Below, in pieces: positions 8,035 to 18,330 of a DNA stretch of 36,157 bases (the stretch's first letter is position 1; each line of letters opens with the position of its first letter). The notes below the pieces were generated by a model, which did not search any database, was not told the origin of the DNA, and saw only the letters and a list, made by a program, of their open reading frames with translations. Source of the DNA: Deltaproteobacteria bacterium (lineage in GTDB: Bacteria; Bdellovibrionota; JACOXK01; 2-02-FULL-40-11). The position numbers and the translations under genes were made by a program. The stretch covers positions 25,411 through 61,567 of the forward strand of contig JAHFEZ010000001.1 in NCBI GenBank assembly GCA_023248265.1, read 5' to 3'.

Positions 8035-8854
8035 ATTTGCACCAAAACTTGGAAAATTATTTCGGATTTTTGAGAAACCTGGAGAACCGTCATTTACAGT
8101 CAGTGAACTAGAACTTGCCCGAGAAATCCAAGCACATCTTTTGCCTAAAGCTTTCCCCAGCGCAGACCACACCGAAATCGGAACTTTATATCAACCCTCT
8201 AAATACATTGGGGGAGACTTTTACGATGTCATTCAAATTGATGATAGAAAAATTGCTTTTGTCATTGGAGATGTGTCTGGAAAATCCTTACATGCGGCTC
8301 TTTTTATGACCCAATGCCTCACTCTTCTTAAAGTTTTTATTAAAATGGATCTCAATATTTTAAAAATTATTGAAAAAACAAACCAAATGCTTTTTGAACT
8401 GGCCAAAACAGATATGTTTGCCACTGTTTTTTTAGGCATCTATGACATACATTATCACCAGTTAAGTTATGTAAATGCAGGCCACAACCCTCCTTTGCTC
8501 ATGAGAACCTCTGTTGAAATTCCAGCCAAAGATTATCATCCCATGACGATGCTCACGGCCGAAGGCATGGCATTAAATTGCATTACCCACATGGTGTTAG
8601 AAGAAAAAAGAATTCAACTCTACGAGGGAGATATTCTTCTTTTGTATACAGATGGCCTCATTGAGGCTTGCAATGAATTTGAGGAAATTTTTGGGGAAGC
8701 CAAACTTAAAGGCTTGGTCACAGAACTCAAAGATCTTCCTTCTCAAGAAATGGCTCAAAAAATTTTAGAACGTATTCAAGGCTACTCTAAAAGCTCTCAA
8801 ATAGAACCTGATGATATGGCCGCCTTGGTCATTAAACTTAAGGAGGTAGCATGA
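8027..8854 (+). CDS. SpoIIE/RsbU-family PP2C serine phosphatase
   Basis: ELAREIQAHLLP, GGDFYDVI, VIGDVSGKS, YVNAGHNPPLL, LLYTDGLIEA, DDMAALVI. Start reassigned to ATG 8027 (residue 60 of the ORF-track entry), overlapping the STAS stop codon. Confidence 0.93.
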   Translation: MPEFAPKLGKLFRIFEKPGEPSFTVSELELAREIQAHLLPKAFPSADHTEIGTLYQPSKYIGGDFYDVIQIDDRKIAFVIGDVSGKSLHAALFMTQCLTLLKVFIKMDLNILKIIEKTNQMLFELAKTDMFATVFLGIYDIHYHQLSYVNAGHNPPLLMRTSVEIPAKDYHPMTMLTAEGMALNCITHMVLEEKRIQLYEGDILLLYTDGLIEACNEFEEIFGEAKLKGLVTELKDLPSQEMAQKILERIQGYSKSSQIEPDDMAALVIKLKEVA

Positions 8855-10182
8855 AAAGAATAATTCCAACCCTTTTTCTATGCGCTGTTTCACCTTTGGG
8901 ATTTGCAGAGTCAACCCTGACCTTGCAGTCTTCTCTTCAAGAAGCATTGGAAAAGAGTCCCTATTTAAAAGTTCAAGAACGAAATATAGATGCCAAATCC
9001 GCAGATGTGCAGATTGCCTGGTCTGCCTTCACTCCTCATGTTCAAGGAGAAGTTGGACGCGGCCGCCAAAGTAAAGACAATTATTACACCAAGCTTCAGA
9101 AAAAAAGATTTAATGATACGGGCAATGCCGCACTCATGAGCGTTAATACCAGCAATCCTCAAGATGCTGCCTTTTGGAACGTCACCGTCAAACAAGATAT
9201 TTTTAAAGGATTTGGGAACTATAATAACCTCAAAGAAAAAAAAGAAAGCCTATCCATAGCTGAGCTGGAACGTGCCACTGAAAAAAATAACCTTATCTTT
9301 GATGTGGTTTCTACCTACATCGAAGTTTTAAATCTTCAAAACAACTTAGATTTCTTGTCCAAAGCAAAAACCTCAGCTGAAGAACAAAAAAATAATCTCC
9401 AAAAACGATATGAACTTCAATCTGTGCCTAAAACAGATGTCGAAAAAGCCGAAGAAAAATATCTTGAGCTTGACTGGAAAGAACTCGAAGCCAAACAAGC
9501 GCTAGAACTTGCCCAAAACCAAATGAATCAACTTTTGGGAAGGGAGCTCATGCAAACCTTTAAAGTGGCCCCCCTAACAATCAAAACGCTGACGCTCAAG
9601 CCCCTGGATTTCTACCTCGAACAAATCCCTCAAAACTTAGACTTCAAAAAAGCAGAAACAGAAATCCAAAAAGATCTTTTTGAAAAAAAACGCACCTATG
9701 CTCAGCATCTTCTCATGCCCAATATTGGATTTGAATATAATTATGAAAAACGCGAAGAAAGATTCACTCGTCTTGAAGAAGGATGGAAATTTGGATTTGT
9801 AGCTCGTGCTCCACTTTTTGATGGACTCCAAAATTTTGGAGAACAACACAAAGCGTCAGCCCAATTGGCCGGCGCCAAACTTAAATCTCATCTGACCAAA
9901 CAATCCGCAGAAATTGGGATTAAAAAACATTACTACAGCTTCAAAGCTCTTGAAAAAAATATTATTCACCTCAAGAAAAAACGAGATCGCCAACAAAGAT
10001 TATTTGAGGACACTCTTAAAGCTCTCAAAGAAAAGGCAGCCACGCTCTCTCAACTTCATGCAACCGAAGTTTTGGTCTTAGAAACAGACACTCAGCTTTT
10101 AGAAAAAAAACGCAGCCAACTTTTAGAGGTTGTTTCCCTTCAAAAACTCATAGGAGAAATTGATATCCATGGACTTTTTTAA
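8851..10182 (+). CDS. TolC-family outer membrane efflux protein
   Basis: Signal peptide MKRIIPTLFLCAVSPLGFA; SLQEALEKSPYLKVQERNIDAKSADVQIAWSAFTPHVQGEVGRG; long coiled-coil repeats; ATGA overlap with the preceding gene. Confidence 0.92.
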   Translation: MKRIIPTLFLCAVSPLGFAESTLTLQSSLQEALEKSPYLKVQERNIDAKSADVQIAWSAFTPHVQGEVGRGRQSKDNYYTKLQKKRFNDTGNAALMSVNTSNPQDAAFWNVTVKQDIFKGFGNYNNLKEKKESLSIAELERATEKNNLIFDVVSTYIEVLNLQNNLDFLSKAKTSAEEQKNNLQKRYELQSVPKTDVEKAEEKYLELDWKELEAKQALELAQNQMNQLLGRELMQTFKVAPLTIKTLTLKPLDFYLEQIPQNLDFKKAETEIQKDLFEKKRTYAQHLLMPNIGFEYNYEKREERFTRLEEGWKFGFVARAPLFDGLQNFGEQHKASAQLAGAKLKSHLTKQSAEIGIKKHYYSFKALEKNIIHLKKKRDRQQRLFEDTLKALKEKAATLSQLHATEVLVLETDTQLLEKKRSQLLEVVSLQKLIGEIDIHGLF

Positions 10183-11299
10183 AGAACTTTTACAATTCTT
10201 GACTCAGCACAAAAAACAAAGTTTTATCGCTCTCCTTTGCTTCTGTGGCGTGCTCATCTTGGCCTGGATCGCTTATCAAGCCCAAGAAAATATTAAAAGC
10301 AAACCCGTCATTTATGTCGAGGTGACCTCCCCCACCCAAAAAGAAATGATGGAAATCATTTCTGCCACCGGAACAATTATGGCTGAAAAACAAACCACTC
10401 TGGCTTCTAAAATCCCAGGAAAAATTAAATCCATCCTGATTCAAGAAGGACAAGAAGTGGCAGCGGATCAAAAACTCATCCAGCTGGAATCTAAAGAATT
10501 AGAACTTCAAACAGAAATTGCAGAATCAGCTCATCGCTCGGCGGCCTCTGCCATTGATGAAGAAAATTATAAACGCCACAAAGCTCTCTATGAAGAAGGC
10601 GTTATTACCAAATCAGAGTTTGATAAAATTGAATCTGAATATAAAGCTGCCAAAGCAGACAAAGAGCGCCTTGAAAAAACAGTAAAACTCCAAGAAGAAC
10701 AAAAAACCTCTAGCGAAATTACAGCCCCCTTTCCTGCGCTGACCGCTCAAATCTTAGTACATGAAGGCGAAGTCATTGCAGCGGGACAACCTTTGGCCAT
10801 GCTGGTTAGCATGGATACCGTCAATGTGGAAGTCCCCATTGCTTCTCAAAATATTGAAAAAATTCAAAAGGGACTTCAGGCCCATGTCACCGTTGATAGC
10901 TCTTCTGAACCTTTTCAAGGAACCTTGGAAAATATTAGCCCCGTGGCAGATCCTGTCAGTCGAACATTCAATACTAAAATTAAAATCGAAAACAAAAATC
11001 GCATTCTAAAACCAGGGATGTTTGCCAAAGTATCCATTATTATCCAACGTCGCCCTCAAGCCATCACACTTCCTAAAACAGTCTTGGTTAAAAAAGAAGA
11101 TTTGCCTGGAAAATGGATCTACACCCTTAAAAATAAAAAAGCCCATCTTCAACAAATTCAAACAGGACTCGAAAGTAAAGACGACATTGAAGTGACCAGC
11201 TCTTTAGATCCCCTAGAAATGGTTGTTACGGCTGGCCAAAGCGAACTTTACGAAGGCGCTCCTGTTTCGATTGTGACCCCCTCCCATGTCATTCATTAA
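10169..11299 (+). CDS. RND efflux periplasmic adaptor (HlyD/AcrA family)
   Basis: SATGTIMAEKQTTLASKIPGKIKSILIQEGQEVAADQKLIQLES; EITAPFPALTAQILVHEGEVIAAGQPLAMLVSMD; FNTKIKIENKNRILKPGMFAKVSI. ATG 10169 preferred over TTG 10160. Confidence 0.93.
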   Translation: MDFFKELLQFLTQHKKQSFIALLCFCGVLILAWIAYQAQENIKSKPVIYVEVTSPTQKEMMEIISATGTIMAEKQTTLASKIPGKIKSILIQEGQEVAADQKLIQLESKELELQTEIAESAHRSAASAIDEENYKRHKALYEEGVITKSEFDKIESEYKAAKADKERLEKTVKLQEEQKTSSEITAPFPALTAQILVHEGEVIAAGQPLAMLVSMDTVNVEVPIASQNIEKIQKGLQAHVTVDSSSEPFQGTLENISPVADPVSRTFNTKIKIENKNRILKPGMFAKVSIIIQRRPQAITLPKTVLVKKEDLPGKWIYTLKNKKAHLQQIQTGLESKDDIEVTSSLDPLEMVVTAGQSELYEGAPVSIVTPSHVIH

Positions 11300-14200
11300 A
11301 TTTTTCATAGAAAGAAAAATAACAACCTTCATGCTGAGCTTGAGCATTTTGCTGCTGGGCCTTTTTTGCATGAACAAAACTTCCATTGACCTTTTTCCTC
11401 CCGTTCATTTGCCGACCCTCATGATTGTTATCCCCGCGCCAGGGCTTTCTTCTCAAGACATTGAACAAAAAATTACAACACCTCTAGAAGAAGTATTTAA
11501 TACGCTTTCCCGTTTAGAAAAATTACGATCCGAAAGTAGGTCCAATCAGGCACTCTTTCTTTTAAAATTTAAATGGGGAACATCCATTGACTTTGCCGCC
11601 ATGTCTGTCCGAGAAGTTTTAAAAACCATTGCCCTTCCCTCTGAAGCCCACACCCCTCTCATCCATCGCTGGGACCCTTCCGAAGAACCCATTTTAAGAG
11701 CTGATATTTCATCCCAAAGTGGGCTAGAAAAACTCACCACGCTCATTGAAAATAAAATTCGACCCAGGCTTGAGCGTTTAAAAGGAGTAGCTACGGTTGA
11801 AATCGGAGGAGGACTTCATGGCCAAGTTAAAGTTCAAATCGATCCAGAAAAATTAGCTTCGAGAGGCTTAAGCTTGTATCAATTATCTGAGCTCTTCAAA
11901 CAAGAAAATATTAAAAAACAAATTGGAACATTTGAAGAAGGCCACTATGAAATGGCCCTTAAATTAAACTCTGAATTTAAAGATATTGAAGACATCCAGA
12001 GTCTTCCGGTAGCTCTTTCCTCAAAACACACCCTTCTTTTAAAAGATATTGCAGACATCTCCCCTTCTTTTGAAGAAAGAAAAACACTGGCTCGCGTTTC
12101 CAATCAAGAAAGTGTCAGCCTCAGCATCAAAAAAGCACACAACGCTGCTACCTTGGATGTCATTGATGCAGTGAAAAAAGAACTCACACAAGTCGCAGAG
12201 GAAATTCCGGCCCTTCGAGTCACCTATTCTAAAGATGACTCCTTTTATATCAACACCAGCCGTTCCATTCTTTGGAATAATTTTTGGCAAGGATCCGTAT
12301 TGACGTTTATCGTTGTTTTACTCTTTTTAAAAAGCTGGATCACCACCCTCATTATCTCTACCACCATTCCTATCTCCATCATTGGGACATTTGCATTCAT
12401 GAAATATTTCGGTATCAGTCAAAATGTTTTTTCATTGGCTGGATTTTCACTGGCAGCTGGAATGGTTGTCGATAGCAGCACCGTCATTTTAGAAAACATC
12501 TACCGCCATTTTAAAGAAGAAGGAAAGTCGCCTTGGCGAGCCGCAGTCGAAGGAACCCAAGAAGTATGGATGGGGGTCATTGCTTCTTCTTTGACAACCA
12601 TGGCTATCTTTATTCCAGTCGTTTATTGTATCAAAGGAATTTTTGGAATTCTTTTTAAAGATATCGCATTTACTTTTGTGATTTCCATGGTTCTAGCACT
12701 CTTTATTGGATTTACGCTTATTCCTTGCCTTTCAGCATTACTTCTCAAACATGAAAAAAAACTTGAACCCTTCATGATTAAAATAAAGTGGATGGATCGC
12801 ATGGGTATTAAAATACAAAATTACTTTCTAAAGACCCTTTCTTATTTTTTAAACGCCCCCAAAAAAGCTGCTTTAGCCCTTTTAGGTATTTATGCTTTAT
12901 GTTTTGTCTGCATAGCACTCCTTCCGGGCTTTGATTTACTTCCGGCAGGAGAATTTAAAAACTTTTTAATCCGCATTAAAGGAAATCCTGGTTCTCATTT
13001 AGAGTATATCAATGAAAAAACATCTCTATTAGAGCACACCCTCCAAACACATCATCCAGAAATTGAAACGCTCGCTACTTCTGTCAAAGAAGAAGAATCC
13101 CAAATCTACACCATATTAAAAAAGAGTTTATTTTCAGAAAAAAAATCAGAGCGCTATTTGAAGTCTTTACGTCAGGAGCTCCATCTTCCGGACATGGAAC
13201 TTAAAATTTTAGACGTCCCAAAGCTGGACACAACCGAAGGCTATGGACAACCGTTCACACTGATTATCAAGCACCCCGATGTCCGTATCCGAAAAGATAT
13301 GATACTTCAACTTATGGAATCCTTAAAAACTATCCCCGATATCCTCTATCTTTCTTCGAGTGAAGAAAGAGCTCAACCCGAACTGCACGTCACCTTGGAT
13401 TTTCAAAAATTAAAAGATCATCATCTGACGGCAGACCAAATTTCTCATTTGATTTATGGTCATATGACAGGTGTCAAAGCCACTCAGCTAGGGGATGAAG
13501 ACATTTTCATTACGGAACAAGGTCCAACCAAGGCCTCTTTGGAAGATTTACAAAAATTACCGATCCTCACCCAAAATAAAATTCTCCCCCTAAGCACTTT
13601 TTCAGAGATCCATGAAACCACCCGCGAACAAACCATTGCTCATACGGATCGTATCCCTTCAACGGCCATTTATGGATATCTCAAAGCAGATCGTCGTTCT
13701 TTAAGCATGATCCTACGAGATATAGACTCCCTGATGGATCAAAAACCATCTTGGGCTTCTCACGTAAGTATAGAAAGTACGTTTAAGATCTTCAAAGAAA
13801 CGTTTTCTGATTTATTTATAGCCTTAGTCATTGCTATTATTCTCGTCTACATGATTTTGGCTGCTCAATTTGAATCCTTTGCTCAACCTATCACACTTAT
13901 TCTGTCACTTCCTTTGGCTGCCATCGGTGTTTTGATAGGCGTCACCCTGTGGGGGCTCTACCTCCACGTCATTGTCATGGTGGGAATTATTCTTTTGGTT
14001 GGAATTACGTGCGATTCTGGAATTCTCATCATTGAATATGTCAATATTTTGAGAGAACGAGGTATGGATCGAAATGAGGCTATTCTCACAGCCGTCAAAC
14101 ATCGCATGCGCCCTATTTTGATCACAGCCATCACAGATATTGTAGGCACCGCTCCCATGGCCTTTAGTACAGGCGCCGGCGCTGAAATGTATCAAGGATT

Positions 14201-14363
14201 TGGTGTCGTCACGATGTTTGGACTCACCACAGCTACTTTTTTAACCCTGCTTGTAACCCCACTCATGTACACCTGGATAGAAGATCTATATGAATTTTTT
14301 CAACTTAAACTTTTGTGGATGCAAGTAACCTTTTTTAAACAAAAAGAAGGAGGATCGCCATGA
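11286..14363 (+). CDS. RND efflux permease 1 (AcrB/HAE-like, 1025 aa)
   Basis: ITTFMLSLSILLLGLFCMNKTSIDLFPPVHLPTLMIVIPAPGLSSQDIEQKITTPLEE; TM4 GMVVDSSTVILENI; TM10 region GITCDSGILIIEYVNILRERGMDRNEAI...RMRPILITAITDIVGTAPMA. Confidence 0.95.
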   Translation: MSFIKFFIERKITTFMLSLSILLLGLFCMNKTSIDLFPPVHLPTLMIVIPAPGLSSQDIEQKITTPLEEVFNTLSRLEKLRSESRSNQALFLLKFKWGTSIDFAAMSVREVLKTIALPSEAHTPLIHRWDPSEEPILRADISSQSGLEKLTTLIENKIRPRLERLKGVATVEIGGGLHGQVKVQIDPEKLASRGLSLYQLSELFKQENIKKQIGTFEEGHYEMALKLNSEFKDIEDIQSLPVALSSKHTLLLKDIADISPSFEERKTLARVSNQESVSLSIKKAHNAATLDVIDAVKKELTQVAEEIPALRVTYSKDDSFYINTSRSILWNNFWQGSVLTFIVVLLFLKSWITTLIISTTIPISIIGTFAFMKYFGISQNVFSLAGFSLAAGMVVDSSTVILENIYRHFKEEGKSPWRAAVEGTQEVWMGVIASSLTTMAIFIPVVYCIKGIFGILFKDIAFTFVISMVLALFIGFTLIPCLSALLLKHEKKLEPFMIKIKWMDRMGIKIQNYFLKTLSYFLNAPKKAALALLGIYALCFVCIALLPGFDLLPAGEFKNFLIRIKGNPGSHLEYINEKTSLLEHTLQTHHPEIETLATSVKEEESQIYTILKKSLFSEKKSERYLKSLRQELHLPDMELKILDVPKLDTTEGYGQPFTLIIKHPDVRIRKDMILQLMESLKTIPDILYLSSSEERAQPELHVTLDFQKLKDHHLTADQISHLIYGHMTGVKATQLGDEDIFITEQGPTKASLEDLQKLPILTQNKILPLSTFSEIHETTREQTIAHTDRIPSTAIYGYLKADRRSLSMILRDIDSLMDQKPSWASHVSIESTFKIFKETFSDLFIALVIAIILVYMILAAQFESFAQPITLILSLPLAAIGVLIGVTLWGLYLHVIVMVGIILLVGITCDSGILIIEYVNILRERGMDRNEAILTAVKHRMRPILITAITDIVGTAPMAFSTGAGAEMYQGFGVVTMFGLTTATFLTLLVTPLMYTWIEDLYEFFQLKLLWMQVTFFKQKEGGSP

Positions 14364-14650
14364 AAGGATTTCTCATTATTTGTGATCAAGAGCTTCAGCC
14401 TGAAATGGATTTTTTACTCAGGGCCAATCAAATTGACCATTTTAGTCTCTTTCGAGATGTCCAGGGCAAAGGAGGGTCAGGCTTAAAACAAGGAGACTCC
14501 ATTGGCCCCGGGTTAAATCTTGCCTATTGGATTGTACTCGAAGACAAACGGGCAAATACATTTTTAAAAGAGCTTAAAGATTTTAAACAAAATAAATTAA
14601 AAAACAAAGGAGTTAAAGTTTTTTTACTCCCCATTGAGGAGACATTTTAA
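14360..14650 (+). CDS. PII-like (ferredoxin-fold) small protein associated with RND efflux (96 aa)
   Basis: beta-alpha-beta layout MKGFLIICDQELQPEMDFLLRANQIDHFSLFRDVQGKGGSG...NLAYWIVLEDKRANTFLKELKDF...GVKVFLLPIEE resembling PII-like efflux-associated proteins; position between two RND permeases. Confidence 0.6.
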   Translation: MKGFLIICDQELQPEMDFLLRANQIDHFSLFRDVQGKGGSGLKQGDSIGPGLNLAYWIVLEDKRANTFLKELKDFKQNKLKNKGVKVFLLPIEETF

Positions 14651-14659
14651 GGAAATAGT

Positions 14660-17600
14660 ATGAAACTGATTTCATTTTTTGTTCACCGTCCTATTGCAAC
14701 CATGATGATTCTATTTATTTTTTTATTTTTTGGGATCATCAGCCTTGTTAAAATTCCCATCGACCTTTTTCCCAATGTTTCCCATCCGCAACTCTCTATT
14801 GTCACAAAATATGAAAATGCCTCCGCAGAAGAAGTGGAAAAAAATATTACCAAACCCCTTGAAGATGAGCTTTCTTTCTTAAAAAATCTTTCTTATTTAA
14901 GTTCGGTCTCTGAAGAAGGAGTTTCTAGAATTCAACTGACGTTTCATTGGGAAACACATATGGATTTTGCAGCGCTTGAAGCGCGTGAAAAAATTGATGT
15001 GGTCAAATCCAAACTGCCTGAAGAAGCCAACGATCCTCTTGTGGAGCGCTATAATCCCAACGCACAACCCATTCTCATGGTCAATCTCTTAGGAAACGAA
15101 AATCAAAAAGAAGAAGATTTAAGATCCATTGCCGATGGGAAACTAAAACCCATTTTAGAAAGAATTTTAGGGGTTGCTCAAGTGAAGGTTTTTGGGGGTG
15201 CCGAAAAAATAATTGAAGTTTCTTTAAATCCCCATCAGCTCAAAGCCACTCAACTTTCCATCCAAAATGTCATTGACGCTCTGAAAAGTTCAAATGTCAG
15301 CAGCCGAGGCGGGACTCTTCGCGAAGGAAAAATTGACCTTTTGATTAAGACATCAGCAAAATTTAATTCACTCGATGATATTTTAGATACCATTATCGCA
15401 AAAAAGAATCAGGCTCCGATTTATTTAAAACAGCTGGCCACCGTTCAATCTGCACTTAAAATTAAAAAAGATTACGCTTTTTTAAATGGAAAACCCTCTG
15501 TTGCCCTTGCGGTCTATAAAGAACCTTCAGGCAATACGCTTTCTATTTCAAAATACTTCCAAGAAATAAAAAAATCATTAGAAACAGATTCTCACACCAC
15601 CTTAATCTCAACGTATGATCAATCAGACTATATCCAAAACTCTCTTTCTATGGTTCAAAGCAATGCTCTCCAGGGAGCCCTCCTGACCATTCTTATTCTT
15701 TTTATTTTCTTAAAAAACTTTGCCACAACTTTTATTATTGTTGTTTCTATCCCATTTTCCGTCGTATGTTCTTTTTTCCTTCTCTACTTAAATGGGGTCA
15801 CACTCAACATTTTTTCATTGGCTGGGATTGCCCTTGCTTTAGGAATGGTCGTGGATGCTTCCATTGTCATCTTAGAAAATATTTTTGAACACTTAAAAAC
15901 AGAAGAACGTCCCAAAACAGCTGCCATAAATGCGACCATTGAGGTGGCAGGAGCCGTCATTGCATCTACCTTAACCACCCTAGCTGTTTTTATTCCCATT
16001 TTATTTGTCAAAGGTCCCATTGGAATTATTTTTAAAGATTTATCCTTATCCATTATTTATGGACTTATTTTTTCGATGGTTATTGCTTTTTCTTTTGTCC
16101 CCATGATTGCCGCACAGCTTTTAAAACAACCCTCTGCAGAAGGTTTGAAAGAAAAAATAGATCGTTGGAAAGAAATTGTTCTTCAAGGACTCTGGATTTT
16201 GGATCGTATCTATAACCTTGGTACAAAAATGGCCCAAGCCTATGAAAATATTTTAAGACGCTTTACCCTAACCCCCAAGGAACTGTACAAAAAAGCCCTG
16301 GAACAAACAGAAGCAGGAGAAAAAAAGATCGAAGAAATTCAACTAACCGTTGAAAAACAGTACGAACGCACATTAAAAGAAGCCATTCAAAGTTGGAAAT
16401 CCAGAGTCAGTGTCATTACCGTTGTCTTTGTCATTTTTTTTCTTTCTTTATTTTTTATTCCTAAAACAGAATTTTTACCTGAGGCTCTTCAAAATCATTA
16501 CGAACTCACCCTCTACACTCCAGCTGGAACTTCTTTGCAAACTACTTCTGAACTGTGCCAAAAAATTGAAACTTTTATCCAATCCGTCCCAAATGTCGTA
16601 TCAACCCATCTCAAAGTGATCGCCAGTCAAGGAACCTTTCTTATAAAATTTTCTAAACCTAAAAAAGCTGCCAAAAGACTTGCTCAAATTCGCATGTATC
16701 TTGAAAAAATTCCAGACACCTATTTTACCCTTGCAGCATTAAGCCCTTTAAGCAGCATCACCTCAGGACTCGAAACCAGAGCCCTCGATCTTAAACTCAA
16801 AGGCCCAGACATGAAAGTTCTTCAAAAAAAGGGGAAATTTTTAGCTGAAGAATTTAAAAAAATTCGTGGCGTGAGTTCAACGTATCTCTCTTATGAGGAA
16901 TCTAAACCTGAAATTGAAATTAAAGTCGATCGTGACAAAGCTTCCGATGTAGGACTCACTTCCCAAGCCATTGCGGATAATCTTAAAAATCAACTCTATG
17001 GGGTCAAAGCAACAACGTTAAGTTCTACAGAAGGCACCGAATGGCCCATTATGGTTAAAAGTAAAACAGGAACTCTAGATACCTATCAAAAATTAGGAGA
17101 TTTGCTGATTCCCTCTCCCCTGGGTATTCATGTGCCTCTTCAAACGGTGGCTCACTTTGAAGAACAATTTTCTCCGACCGCTCTCCCTCGAGAAGAAAAA
17201 GAACGCACACTGACGATTCTGGCCACCTTAGATCCCAGCACTTCTCCTGAAACCATCCTTCGCGCCTTACCGAAATTTGATCTTCAAAAAGATATATCTC
17301 TTCAAATGGGCCCTCAGATTAAACTTTTTCAAAAATCTTTTTGGGATATGAAAATAGCCCTTATTGTTGCCATCGTGCTCATCTACATGGTCATGGCCGC
17401 TCAGTTTGAATCCCTCATGCATCCCTTTACTATTTTATTTTCTGTCCCGTTATCTTTGATCGGAGTCACTGCGTCTCTGCTCATCGCAGGGAAATTTTTA
17501 AGCATCTCTGCCTACATTGGAATTATTATTTTAGCTGGGATTGCCGTCAATAATGCCATTGTGCTCATTGACTACATCAACATTTTACGTCGAAGAGGCG

Positions 17601-17887
17601 TAGATAGGGAAGAAGCAATTATGATTGCTGGAAAACGAAGGCTTCGTCCCATTCTCATGACTTCTCTAACCACAATCCTTGGAATGATCCCCATGGCTCT
17701 TGGGATTGGCTCTGGAACTGAGCTCTATCAACCTTTGGCCATTGTCATGGTGGGCGGAATGATCAGTTCTACGTTTTTAACGCTGCTTTTTATTCCCACA
17801 ATTTATTGCTTTTTTGACGACATTGGCGATATACTTGGTTTTGGAATTTTGAAACTACAGGTTTCACTTTCCAAACCTAAAAAATGA
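14660..17887 (+). CDS. RND efflux permease 2 (AcrB/HAE-like, 1075 aa)
   Basis: RPIATMMILFIFLFFGIISLVKIPIDLFPNVSHPQLSIVTKYENASAEEVEKNITKPLEDEL; GMVVDASIVILENIFEHL; GIAVNNAIVLIDYINILRRRGVDREEAIMIAGKRRLRPILMTSLTTILGMIPMAL. Confidence 0.96.
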   Translation: MKLISFFVHRPIATMMILFIFLFFGIISLVKIPIDLFPNVSHPQLSIVTKYENASAEEVEKNITKPLEDELSFLKNLSYLSSVSEEGVSRIQLTFHWETHMDFAALEAREKIDVVKSKLPEEANDPLVERYNPNAQPILMVNLLGNENQKEEDLRSIADGKLKPILERILGVAQVKVFGGAEKIIEVSLNPHQLKATQLSIQNVIDALKSSNVSSRGGTLREGKIDLLIKTSAKFNSLDDILDTIIAKKNQAPIYLKQLATVQSALKIKKDYAFLNGKPSVALAVYKEPSGNTLSISKYFQEIKKSLETDSHTTLISTYDQSDYIQNSLSMVQSNALQGALLTILILFIFLKNFATTFIIVVSIPFSVVCSFFLLYLNGVTLNIFSLAGIALALGMVVDASIVILENIFEHLKTEERPKTAAINATIEVAGAVIASTLTTLAVFIPILFVKGPIGIIFKDLSLSIIYGLIFSMVIAFSFVPMIAAQLLKQPSAEGLKEKIDRWKEIVLQGLWILDRIYNLGTKMAQAYENILRRFTLTPKELYKKALEQTEAGEKKIEEIQLTVEKQYERTLKEAIQSWKSRVSVITVVFVIFFLSLFFIPKTEFLPEALQNHYELTLYTPAGTSLQTTSELCQKIETFIQSVPNVVSTHLKVIASQGTFLIKFSKPKKAAKRLAQIRMYLEKIPDTYFTLAALSPLSSITSGLETRALDLKLKGPDMKVLQKKGKFLAEEFKKIRGVSSTYLSYEESKPEIEIKVDRDKASDVGLTSQAIADNLKNQLYGVKATTLSSTEGTEWPIMVKSKTGTLDTYQKLGDLLIPSPLGIHVPLQTVAHFEEQFSPTALPREEKERTLTILATLDPSTSPETILRALPKFDLQKDISLQMGPQIKLFQKSFWDMKIALIVAIVLIYMVMAAQFESLMHPFTILFSVPLSLIGVTASLLIAGKFLSISAYIGIIILAGIAVNNAIVLIDYINILRRRGVDREEAIMIAGKRRLRPILMTSLTTILGMIPMALGIGSGTELYQPLAIVMVGGMISSTFLTLLFIPTIYCFFDDIGDILGFGILKLQVSLSKPKK

Positions 17888-18330
17888 ACCATAAACAAAC
17901 CTTGGTGTGGGCACTTTGTAGTCTGTTTGTAATCAGTTGTGCTTCCACTCCACCCACATCTCGTATCAAGCGAACCCCACTGCACCGAACACAAACAAAA
18001 GCGCCTTCTATTCCAGAACCCTTACCCATGAGTTTCGAGGAAGTGTGGGAAGCGATTTACCAAACTTCTATTTCTTATTCTCTCCACGATTTTTCAAAAG
18101 AAGAAGGAACTGTGCAATCCAATTGGATTTATGAAAACCCTCTTTCTCGCTATCGATTTTTTATTACCATCTCTTCTTCAGAGACTCCTATCGAATGGAC
18201 GATTGATGTTCAAGGACAAGAGCGCGCTGCTGAACAAAGTAATTGGAAATGGACAGAGCCTTCGCTAGATAAAGAAGAAAATATTCAAAATACTATTTAT
18301 GAAAACCTCCAAAAGAATCGAGCTTCCTAA
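17884..18330 (+). CDS. Lipoprotein of unknown function (148 aa)
   Basis: Lipobox LFVISC in MNHKQTLVWALCSLFVISCASTPPTS; start overlaps RND permease 2 stop. C-terminal part loosely BamC-like (weak). Confidence 0.75.
   Translation: MNHKQTLVWALCSLFVISCASTPPTSRIKRTPLHRTQTKAPSIPEPLPMSFEEVWEAIYQTSISYSLHDFSKEEGTVQSNWIYENPLSRYRFFITISSSETPIEWTIDVQGQERAAEQSNWKWTEPSLDKEENIQNTIYENLQKNRAS

Noticed and set aside
13905-14195. 96-aa and 66-aa minus-strand ORFs
   Set aside because: Antisense to conserved RND TM segments; compositional shadow ORFs.
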